Of a DNA stretch of 64,000 bases, positions 1 through 10,400 are shown in pieces. This DNA comes from Spinacia oleracea (lineage: Eukaryota; Streptophyta; Magnoliopsida; Caryophyllales; Amaranthaceae). Below the pieces are notes generated by a model. That model made no database searches. It saw nothing but the letters and a program-made list of their open reading frames with translations, and was not told where the DNA came from. The stretch's first letter is position 1; each line of letters begins with the position of its first letter. The translations under genes were made by a program, and so were the position numbers. The DNA is taken from contig NC_079490.1 in assembly GCF_020520425.1 (NCBI RefSeq), positions 7,564,001 to 7,628,000 on the forward strand, read 5' to 3'.

Positions 1-172
1 CCAGCACGACGCATCTTAATTAACAAGGTCTTTCAAAAGATCTTTACATGAAACATTGTTCAATTTGATGGACACATGAAGAACCCACAAATGTCTTTGA
101 GCCACAACATTAAGTACCATGATAAAATAAAAGATCGTTATAAATTATTTCTACACTTGACCAACAAGGTAC

Positions 173-1683
173 TGTAGACACCTACTTTTGTCCCCATTCC
201 CGAAAGGGAAAGTTCGATGATGAAAACGTAAATCTCCACTTGACAACGCATCTCCTATAAAATAACGAATCTCATTACCCCTTTTCATTTCACCCGAAAC
301 CTGCTATTTATAGAAACCTGCTATTTATGGAAACCTGTTAAAAATAGTAACTGCCGTAATCGGTAGTTGTTAAAAGTGGCAAGTCATAAAAGATAGAAAC
401 CTGTCAGAATTAGGTGTTGCACTCCAACATAAATCCTAAATGAGATAGAAATTGCGAGAGAATCCTATTCCTAATATGATTCGAAAATAAGAGTCACGTA
501 TTAATTAAAATCCTAACGAGCCTAGAGTTCGTAACGGGCCCGGACGCATCCCGTCACAAGGTTAATACGCACTAAAAGACTCGATTAAGTCTCATACACT
601 CCGGATTCTAAGAGTCCGAATCTGACAAAGAAACGGCCTAAACAGCAATTTCAACGCCCAGCCCTGGGCGCTGAAATTGCCTGGATCCTATTTTCAACGC
701 CCAGAGCTGGGCGCCGAAATCTTTGACGCCCAGGTCTGGGCGCTGAAAATACCTGGGACGTGTTTTTTCCTAATTCCTCGTAGATTAGAGTTCTACAATT
801 CTATCTTCCCACGAACTCTTTTCTATAAATAGGGCCTTAAGTTCGACGTGAAAAGGACACACAACACACAATTATATTCTGAGTATTGACTCTAAACCCC
901 TAAGCCTAAGCCTCACGCTGCAAAACTGATCACGCGTTCTGTCGCAATCGATCTATAAATCGAACAGAATGTATCCCGTCCCATAATTTGAGATTCGTTA
1001 AATAAAAGGAGAAATAGCAAAGTTAAAGTGGTTAGTTTTCTGAGAACCGTGACGCACCTCTCAAGGGTGCGTCGTAATGTGTCCCTTTTCCATGGTTTAA
1101 ATGCTTTCCTCGCCCTTTTATGAACTGTTAAACTAACTAAAATCTGATTGTTCGATCACGCTTAATAAATATGATATTTTTGGGAAATTTGATTATCATG
1201 CTAGGTCCCTTAAAACAATCTAAATCAGATAATCGCGTTCGATCTAGTACTATATGTTGCATATTATTAAAATCAACTCAGATTAGTTTAATAGTTAACG
1301 CATGTCCCTTCAATTATTTATGCTGAGCTAGTAAGGATATCCTGCCTCTGGAGTTATCGAAGAGCGAGTACTCCTCTCGGTAGTTACAGTCCCCCAAACC
1401 CTCAATCTCTACCCTGCGGGTGTACGTTGAGCGATCCCCACCACCAGGGATCACAAAGGAACCTACGGCCGTCGTGGTCAAACATAATTGCACTCCCTTT
1501 ATGTCACGGGTTTTGTCAGTTTTTCTCATTGTCTTTAAAAACTGAATGGCGACTCCTATATTACTAGTCAATTGGGTGTAAACTCACAGGAAATCCAATT
1601 ACACTTGATTTGACAAAAAGAAGCGTCACACCCACGAGGGACGAGGTCACGCATTAGCCTCGTGCTTTTTCGACCCCCTCACA
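173..1683. mobile_element. Solo LTR, 1.5 kb, of an LTR retrotransposon
   Basis: The block starts TGTAGACACC and ends CCCCCTCACA, so it has the TG...CA ends of an LTR. It is flanked by a perfect 5-bp target-site duplication GGTAC (168-172 and 1684-1688). No primer site, polypurine tract, gag or pol lies beside it, so it is a solo LTR left by LTR-LTR recombination. A TATA-like box (TATAAATA) sits near 824 and would be its promoter if this is the + orientation. The family cannot be told without its internal part. The perfect TSD argues against great age. Boundaries are seen directly; the solo-LTR reading is inference. Confidence 0.85.
645..760. repeat. Three palindromic GCCCAG/CTGGGC units inside the solo LTR
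   Basis: Three imperfect copies of a palindromic core (GCCCAG-n-CTGGGC) lie about 40 bp apart just upstream of the LTR TATA box, each followed by a short GAAAT stretch. They could fold as small hairpins or act as LTR enhancer elements. Function is not shown by the sequence. Confidence 0.7.
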
Positions 1684-1688
1684 GGTAC

Positions 1689-2063
1689 AGTTTAGATATT
1701 TAAAAGAAAAACCAGCGTTTGAAACTTCTGATGGAAATGAGTTAAGGAAGTCAACTTCAACCATCATATTTATCTTTAGTTACAATTTTTAATTTGTTAC
1801 TCTGTATCAACGTAAACTAGCTCTCGAGCTTGTTTGTTGAACAAACACTTATATAGTGGTTGTTAGCAGTCCTTAGATTTCTAATTTCATTGAGGATTTG
1901 CGATTTTAGTGGGAATATAAGATTTAAATAGAGGTGGAATTTGAAGGCTAGAAGAATATATAAATCAAATGGTAAATTAACATTGAGGGTTAAAGAGGGA
2001 GATGGAGTGGGAGAGGTCCAATGAATATGTAAATTAAATGGAGAATTGATGTTGAATTATGAG
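1689..2063. other. AT-rich gap between solo LTR and MULE
   Basis: No coding, RNA or repeat signal that I can support. It is AT-rich flanking DNA into which the MULE inserted; the last bases before the MULE TSD are ordinary low-complexity sequence. Confidence 0.5.
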
Positions 2064-2072
2064 GTGGAAGAG

Positions 2073-2193
2073 CGCAATTTTTTGGCTGCCCTCGGGTACA
2101 GCCAAGCTGGCTGTACCCCTAATCAAACGACGTCGTGTGATGCGGGTACAGCCAGCGCTGGCTGTACCCCCCCGAAAACGACGTCGTTCAGCG
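2073..2193 (+). repeat. Left terminal region of the MULE with two palindromes
   Basis: Starts directly after the TSD. It contains palindrome 1 (2094-2118), palindrome 2 (2144-2169), both of the form GGGTACAGCCA-n-TGGCTGTACCC, and AACGACGTCGTT-type palindromes near 2126-2137 and 2178-2189. The right end (18361-18485), read in reverse complement, shows the same order: a short AT-rich tip, a palindrome, an ACGACG palindrome, a palindrome. These are the likely transposase-binding or end-processing sites. Confidence 0.8.
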
Positions 2194-5100
2194 TATTTTT
2201 ATCCCCTTCCTGAGTTTCCTAAGTTAGACAACTCTTTAATTTTTTGTTTCTTCTTCTTCAAGTTGCGATATATCTTGTTCTTAGGGTTTATTTCGATTTT
2301 TTCTCTCCTATTTTCTCTCTCCTCTGTTTCCATGGATCTCGCAGTTATGGAAAATTCTGAAGCTCTTTTCGAATCTAATTCTGGAATTTTAAGTACATTG
2401 ATGTCAGAACGTAAGTTTATATTTTTATTATTTTCATTTATTTGTTTTGATTTCAATGTTTTTGGTTTTGATTGTTTTCGATTTTATATTTTGATTTTGG
2501 ATAAAATGTGTTTAGAATTTTGTTATTTTTCGTGTTTTCGCTGGATATTTCGATTTTGATTTGTTTCTTTGTTTTTGTTTTCTGCAGATTTTCTTATTTT
2601 TTTACAATTGTACGTTATTTTTTGTTCGATTTTTATTCATAATTTTATTTATTATCAATGTATATAATGTTAATGAATTTTTAGCTCAGATCTTATGAAC
2701 ATTATATATTTTGATAAAATACATATTATGTTATGAATTTTTGAATTGTTCTGTCCCAAAAGAAAATATTGTTCATTGTTGACTTATAACATTCTTAACA
2801 AATATATGAATATTCAGTTCAAGGAAATTGAACATTGTCTACAACAATAATGAACATTTTATTGAATGACTTTGAATGTTACGTATATTAGTAATGAACA
2901 TTGCATTAAAATATATTGAATATTTTTTATTTAGATAATGAACATTGTATTGTATTATATTGAACTTTCTATTAAGAGTTATTGATCATTACCTATGTTA
3001 CAATGAACATTTAATCAAGTATTTTATCATTATTTATAATTTATAATGAACATTTTATTTAATGATTTTGAATATTACCTATGTTCGTAATTACCATTTT
3101 ATTTAAGTACATTGAACAATACCTAATTAAGCAATGGACATTCTATTTTTAACATTACTATTTTAATATTGAATATTTTATTTAAGGATATTGAACATTT
3201 CAAATTTCCATTGTTAGTTATTATTGAAATTGATCATTCACTATTTTAACATTGAACAATCACTAGTTTAACATTGAACATTTCTTCCTTTCGCAGTGAA
3301 TAAGGAAGTAAGTGTTTTTGTTGAAGGGTCAGAATCTATGTTAATGATGAAGGAAGTTAAAAATGAAGACGAAGCTTATGATTTGTATAATGAATATGCT
3401 TTTAGTAAAGGTTTTGGTATTAGGGTTGGGAAAGGTCGGAAGCGTCAAAACAGTGAATTTTATACTATGAAACGGTTCTTGTGTAGCTGCGAAGGGATTA
3501 AAGATGAAAAAAGGAAGAGAACAAGGTCTTATGCTAGATTGGATACGCGTACTGGGTGTACTGCTTTTGTTCAGTTTTCTATTGGTAAAGATGGTGTATG
3601 GACGGTTGTGAATCATAATATGATTCATAATCATGCTATGGTTCCTCTAAATAAGAGGCATTTGATAAGATCACAAATGAAGGTTAGTAAGGAGGCTCTT
3701 TACTTTATGTCTACTTTAAAAGCTAGTGGTGTTAAAGTGTCTGATACCTTGAGGGTTTTGAGGAAAGAAGTAGGCGGATCACCTATGGTCGGTTTTACAG
3801 CTAGTGATGCTTATAATGCTTTATCACATGCAAAAGCTAATAAACTTGAAGGTCATGACTGTCATCAGTTAATCAAGTATTTTGCTCAGAGAAATTCCAG
3901 TGAAGAAGGTTTTTATTATGACTTTGAGCTTAGTGAAGAAGAGGGACTTTTAAGTTTCTTTTGGCGTGATGGTCGGATGAAGAGAGATTATGATTATTTT
4001 GGGGATTTATTGGTTTTTGATACTACTTATAGGACCAATAAATATGATATGATTTGTGCTCCTTTTGTTGGTATGAACCATCATTCTAATAATGTTATGT
4101 TTGGAATGGGTTTTGTTATCAATGAAAAAACCGAATCTTTTAATTGGCTTTTTCAAACTTTCCTTACATCCATGGGTGGAAATCCCCCAATAACCATTAT
4201 GACAGACCAAGCTCCATCCATTGCTGCTGGGATAAGGAATGTTTTTCCAGATGCTAGACATAGATTATGTACGTGGCATATTGGGGAGAATTCAAAGAAG
4301 CATATTGGGCAGTATAGAGCTTTAGATGGTTTTTCTGACATATTCAATATAATTATCTTCTGAAGTATTGTGAAACTGCTGCTGAGTTTGAATATCATTG
4401 GCCAAGGTAATTAATTTGGATTACTTATTTACTTTTAATTAATAAATAATATGTACTTGTAACCTTATGAGCATCTACTTACAAACAAATGAACATTTAG
4501 GAATTTCATGTTATTACTAAGTTATATGCTTTCTGACTTTGATCAAATAGGTATATTCCGATGAACAAATTTGATTTTTATATTGAACATTTTGTTTTTC
4601 AGAATGTTGACTCACTATAAATGCGTTGAAAATCCATGGTTGAAGAATTTATATACAATTAGAGAGATGTGGTGTCCTGCTTATTCTAAGAATTATTGGT
4701 CTGGTGGTGTGTTATCATCACAGCGATGTGAAACTACCAACAAGTCAGTTTCCCATCGACTTGATAAGACACAAGGGTTATGTGATTTTTATCATGTTTT
4801 TTTGGATGTTATTTCTGATTGGAGGAGCAAAGAGAATGGTCATGACTACAGAAATTGGAAAGGTAGACCAGAAGTTGCAGCTGCAAATTGCGGAATTCTT
4901 CTTCATGCGAGAAAGATTTACACTATAGAAGCATATGTTTTGTTTGAAGAACAATTTCTTAAAGGGATGGCATGTTCTTAAGAAGAAATACGTGGAAACA
5001 CAGCTATAGAGAAAAGTTATTATGTGTGGAGGCCTAAAAAAGACTTGATTAAACATGAAGTTCGGTTTAACCAAGAGACTTTTGCAGTGGATTGTACTTG

Positions 5101-6129
5101 TCAGTACTTTACTGAAATGGGTTTTTTATGTTCTCATGCGCTTCGTGTTTATCATGTGCATTGTGTCCCAGAGATTCCCAATCTTTATATATTGAAGAGG
5201 TGGACAAAAGCGGCTATGTGCAGTCATTTGGTTGAAGATGATGGTGAAAAGTCTAATATAGTTGCGGCTTCTGTTTGGAGGGCACAGACCCTTAGGAATT
5301 TTGTTAAGCTTGTTATGTCTAGTCAATATTCTCTTCAAGCTAGGGCTGAGGTTGATTCTGCCTTTGGTCTTTTAAAAGAAAAAGTGGAGAGTATTAGGGG
5401 TACTATTGATTTTTCTGATCCTAAAGAGGGTGAAGATATCTTTGTGCCGTTAGTAAAAAACCCACAGAATTTAAGGAAAAAAGGTGAGAGGAATGACAGA
5501 TTGAAGGGTACAGTTGAGAAAATCTACAATAAAGCTAAAGGGAATTGGAGGAGGAGGAAAGCAAAATTTACAGATGCAACAAGGTTTAAGGCTCAATCTG
5601 CAGTCATGGTAAATATTTAATAATATTGAACATATATGTTTTATAAACTGATCATTTGCTTATAACTAATTGAACATTTTTGTTTTTTTTTTTTTTGCTT
5701 GGTTTTTGCAGGAGTTGGATGAAGTTGGTGCTCCTGTGATTTTTTCTAATTCTCTTAATGACTCATCTGATCTAGTTGTACTAGATCCATCACTATTTCA
5801 GGGTTTTTTTCTTGCGAAGTTTGATCATTTAGTTATAAATATAGTAACATTTACTTGATAAATGATCACTATATTATTTCAGGTTGATGCTTCTTTTCCG
5901 AAGCCACCTCCAAAATATTTTAGAAGAGGTGCTGCTGTTGATAAAAATGTAGAATCATCGGACAAGGTAGATATTAATATTTAATTCTTTAAAGTGAATA
6001 TTTAAATTTCTGTTTTTGAATGTCTTTACATTTTGTGTCAATTTTAGGAAAACAATTCAACAAATGAAACATCAAATGATTCATATGTTCATGGAAGTAC
6101 TAAAACCGATGCATGTACAAAAGTTAAAG

Positions 6130-6290
6130 CACCATTGGCTACTAAAGCACCATCGGCTACTAAAGCACCATCGGCTACTAAAGCAACATCGGCTACTAAA
6201 GCACCATTGGTTAATAAAGCACCATCGGCTACTAAAGCACCATCGGTTAATAAAGCACCATTGGCTACTAAAGGAACATCAGCCACTAAA
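6130..6290 (+). repeat. 18-bp coding tandem repeat (TKAPSA) in the transposase tail
   Basis: About nine copies of an 18-bp unit close to GCACCATCGGCTACTAAA encode repeating TKAPSA/NKAPSV hexapeptides. It gives a basic, Pro/Ala-rich flexible linker between the SWIM finger part and the conserved 25-residue module that follows. The hexapeptide frame is kept throughout. Confidence 0.85.
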
Positions 6291-6364
6291 GCAAAAAAGG
6301 ATCAGCAGAGATTTGAGTATAATATCAAGAGTGCATTTGACTTGGGACTTTCACCAACACCGAT
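6291..6364 (+). repeat. 74-bp module shared with the ULP1-like gene (transposase copy)
   Basis: Encodes KKDQQRFEYNIKSAFDLGLS plus a few residues. The reverse complement of 10181-10254, inside the convergent protease gene, matches 69 of 74 bases by eye and encodes KKDKQRYEYNIKNAFDLGLS in frame. Four of the five differences change a residue conservatively (Q/K, F/Y, S/N, T/S) and one is silent. Confidence 0.9.
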
Positions 6365-6674
6365 GCTTACTAAAGTTTCATCTGTTACTAAAGCTCCATC
6401 TTGTACTGAAGCTAAAGTTCAAGGACCTATTCATGCTTCAGAAATTATTCAAGTAGTACCTACAGTTCACGGATCTATTCAGGCTGAAAAAATTACTCAA
6501 GTTGGATCTAAGGTTCAAGGACCTCAAGTTTCATTGGTTACTAAACCTCCGTTGGGTACTAAAGGATCTCATCAATCTGCTAATGATCAAGCTTATTTGA
6601 AATTTAAGTATGATGCTTTCTTAGCTCTTTTTGATGAATCAATGGCTGCTGAAGAAGCCAATAAAAGTCAATGA

Positions 6675-7438
6675 TTTAGTAACTGTTGATTATTGAGTTG
6701 AACATTTAGTTTTAATAGAATGAACATTGAGTTCAAACATTTTGAACATATAGTTTTAAAAGAATGAACATTGAGTTCAAGTAGTACGTGCTCTTTTTCT
6801 GTTTGATCATTTAGTTTTAATAGAATGAACATTGAGGTCAAACATTTTGAACATCACCTTTTTTCATAATATTTTATGTTTGAATTTTTTTTTTTTTAAG
6901 GCATCCTTCTGAAGTTTATGAACATTTTAGTCAAATATATTCAACATTATCTACTTTTGTTCACTTGATTTTGAACAATACGTATTTGTCAATGTGTTTT
7001 CTTTAAAGGTTTTGAACAATACGTATTTCAAAGTGAATATTCTATATGAAAATTTTGAGCATTAAGTATTTTAATAATGAACATTTTATTGAAATACAAT
7101 AAATATCAGTAATTTAATAATTGAACGTTGTATGAATCATATTGATTATTACCTATTTTTACAATGAACATTGTTTAACGATATTAATCATTATATGTAA
7201 CTTTCATAAATCAAGCAGTTAAAAAATATTTATTTTGTATGCATTATTGATTTGGAGTATTTGTTTGTGCATTGGATTTTCTACAGCAAAGGAAACTGAA
7301 TATTAAACATAAAGGAAATGAACACCAAGTTATATGTTTTTGAACAAACCACCAAAATACCAAAATATTGTCTTTACATTGTACTAAAAATCTATCTATT
7401 GTTTGTTAACCTTGAAATACTATCTGCTTAATTTTTCA
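6675..7438. other. Spacer between the two convergent MULE genes, rich in GAACAT motifs
   Basis: Non-coding and AT-rich. It contains many copies of TGAACATT/TTGAACAT on the + strand. It must hold the 3' ends of both transcripts, but no distinct terminator signal can be named. Confidence 0.6.
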
Positions 7439-10400
7439 TTAACTCCTCCATGCTTCATTTATGTTTGACTCATGCATTTCATTTTGCTTTGAAAGCATTA
7501 GGAGACCACAGAAAGTGACACGAAGCTTCCTTATTTGATTTGTCTGTATATCAAAAATAAAAATAAAAAAATAAAAAATGTTTTATAAAATCCAAATATT
7601 AAATTATAAATTTGAGGAATATAAAAGAAATTCAACAGGCAGAACAATAAAACAGAAAAGACCAAAACAATAAAAATAAATGAACAAAATACAAAAGAAG
7701 AATGAACAAAATTCAACTTACATCATTTGCCTTCAAGTCACATATCCATTCATGTTCTGGATCACCAGTGTAGGTCTCCATGTGCTTCATGACATACACA
7801 CCGCAGTTTGTATAGTCTTTCATGCTTCTCCATTTCATCTTGACCAAATTCATTTCATACTTTTGCATTGGTTCTACCTCATAACCAAATGTGCCCATAT
7901 ATTTTGCAAAAGCATCCAACTGGAATTTATGTTCATAAATGTAAGATAATTATCTACGATGTTTCAAATATACATTTTATGAATGATTTATTTCTTACCA
8001 CAACTTCTGGGTGTCCCTCATATTTATCCTCAAATTTTACATTTCTTGGTAGAGGCCTGTTGTCAATTACATCCACAGTTGCATTGTAATGGTTGATGAC
8101 TAGGAGATAGAAGTGTTTTGCAGCAAGAACAGGGATGAATATCTGAAAAAGAGGTAATTATTTAACTTAAAAACAATGAACAAATTACATACATTAAAAT
8201 GAACATTAAAGTTTGAAGAATGGGTTAGTAGTTATATAGGTTTACCTGTTTAAATTGATGAATGTTTTTGAAATTATAGTTAACCAGTTCTTCGTTAACC
8301 CTTCTGTTAAAATCCTCAAGCCTTTTTTCGTAGGAGGATCCTGCTGGACACACCTTGTTTGTGCACATAATATGCTGCATTTAAACATAATCAACATTCA
8401 ATTATAAATATATGTAAAATTAGTTACAATGATAATGAAAATTTCAATTTAATCATTTGTAATTTTTATCTTAATTTTGTAGAACATTAATTATTTCAAT
8501 AATGAATATTGTATTTCAAAATTTTGAACATTATGTATTGTAATTATGAACATTCTATTTAAATATATTAAACATTACTTGTTTTAATATTGAACATTCT
8601 TTTTAAGAAAATTGATCATTTTATATAAACAAAATGAACATTTTAAATAACATCAATTATTATACTTACATATGGAACTGTTGAAAGGAAGAGTTTATCT
8701 TTATGGCCCTTTGCATTTAGATACTTTGACCATGAATCAATCACACAGTCAACCACTTCCGCTTCATCAACCAGTGTTTTCATGTCCTCTCTATTGATGT
8801 AGTTGTATCCATCAAAATAAAGAACCTCACTACAAACAGGAAGTAAATTAGGAGGAAGTATAAGAATTTAAATTTTAAATTATTTTTACGTGAAATTAAA
8901 GAAAATACCTGTTGTCCTGACCACTTAAGACATAATCTGCTAGGCTTTGATGCATTGTGTCCAGATTTTTGAACAAGTCTCGATACTTGACCAAATATGG
9001 AGAAGAGAAGGCAGCCGGTAGTTTGTGAATCCTTTGAGGTCTTTTTCCTTTGTCACCTTTCTCATTTCTGTATATACAAAAAATTTAACAAAAAATCAGC
9101 ATAATTATAAATTGAACATATAAGATTAATAATATGAACAAATAAGATTAAGAGTACCAAAAATTTAACAAAAAATCAACATAATTATAAAATGAACACA
9201 TAAGATTAAGAGTATGAACATATAAGATTAAGAGTATGAACATATAAAGTAAAAAGAATGAACAAAAGGTACAAAAAGAAAGAACATAACATTCAAAAAG
9301 AATGATCCAAAAAAATTTAACAGGTTTGAAAAAGATAGAACAAAAACTAGAAGAGTATGACATATTATTATGACATTTTAAATAACCAAAACATTATTAT
9401 GTCTTTAAAATAGTTTTCATAATATAACCAAAGTTTCACAAATACTAATTCAGTTTTAATACAGTTAAAATTTACCCTTCTCCTTCATCTTCTTTTTCTC
9501 CTTTGTCTTCAAAAATTTCGTCCAATTTCAAATCTGTTTTTGTGCTTGAAATTAATGTTGATATTGAGACTTCATTCAATGGAGTTTTTGGTGAAGGAAG
9601 AGAAGATTGTTCTGCACCAACAGATAGTTCAGCTTCCACTGGTTGTTGCACCTGTGACTGTGTAGGAGTATGAGGTTCTGCTGGCTCCTCAACCATTTGT
9701 TGTGCAACCGTGTTCTCAAGCACTTGTGGTTCAGCACTTTCATTTGTCTTATTTTTTGCAGGCTGCTCCTCGACCCCATCTGGTGTAACCTTCTTCTCAA
9801 TCACTTGTGGTGCAGAATCCTCTTCATTTCTCACTTCTGTTGCAGGCTCCTCTTCAATTACATTAGTTACAGGCATCATTTCTGATACATGCAACTCAGG
9901 CTCCACTGTAGCTTCATCCGAGCTCACAATCTTCTCTTCTTGTACAACAATCTCCTCCACTGTTGTTTTTGGTTTTTCTGAAGCTGGTTCACTCACTTTT
10001 GATTCTGCTTGCATCATTTTCTTAGCTTTTGCAATTTCATTTTCTTTTTTCTCTTCCTCTCTTCTTTGTTTTAGATTCGGCATAGCAGAAGCCAAAGATT
10101 CATCTATTTCTTCAAGTGACAAACTTGGCGTAGAGGTGGATGTACCAGCTTTCTCACGTTTCAACTTGTCATCATCTATTATCGGTGATGGTGAAAGTCC
10201 CAAGTCGAATGCATTCTTGATATTATACTCATATCTCTGCTTATCCTTTTTTGCTTTGTTTTTCTCCAGCTCAATTGCATCCAACAACTCTTTTTCTTTT
10301 TCCAACAGAGCCTTAATGAAGTCATCAGACCACTCATCTTGGCTTAATGATGGTTCTTTTGCCATTTTTGACAAGAACTCTTCCACTTTAGATACCAACT

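Larger units (their letters stand above)
2332..6674 (+). pseudogene. FAR1/MuDR-type MULE transposase, spliced, with one frameshift and one in-frame stop
   Basis: Exons by GT-AG signals: 2332-2410, 3297 to about 4408, 4603-5608, 5712 to about 5802, 5883-5976 and 6048-6674. Exon 2 begins with a FAR1 zinc-binding domain (DLYNEYAFSKGFGIRVGKGR, later two Cys and an HNH-like HNHAM), followed by the MULE DDE core: FDTTYRTN for the first Asp, MTDQ for the second, then a CTWH motif; the Glu is probably in CETTNKS of exon 3. A SWIM zinc finger follows (CTCQYF...CSHAL, about 5095-5140). The C-terminal exon is a Lys/Thr/Ala repeat tail. Odd: near 4340-4363 the frame slips by one base (the other frame reads LLKYCETAAEFEYHWPR), and a TAA at 4979-4981 interrupts the frame before the SWIM region. 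Host FAR1/FHY3 genes share the domains, but placement inside the TSD-bounded element marks this as the transposase. Confidence 0.85.

Noticed and set aside
3296-5620. Host FAR1/FHY3 transcription factor gene
   Set aside because: The domain order would fit, but the gene lies inside a TSD-bounded element and has the SWIM and repeat tail of MULE transposases.
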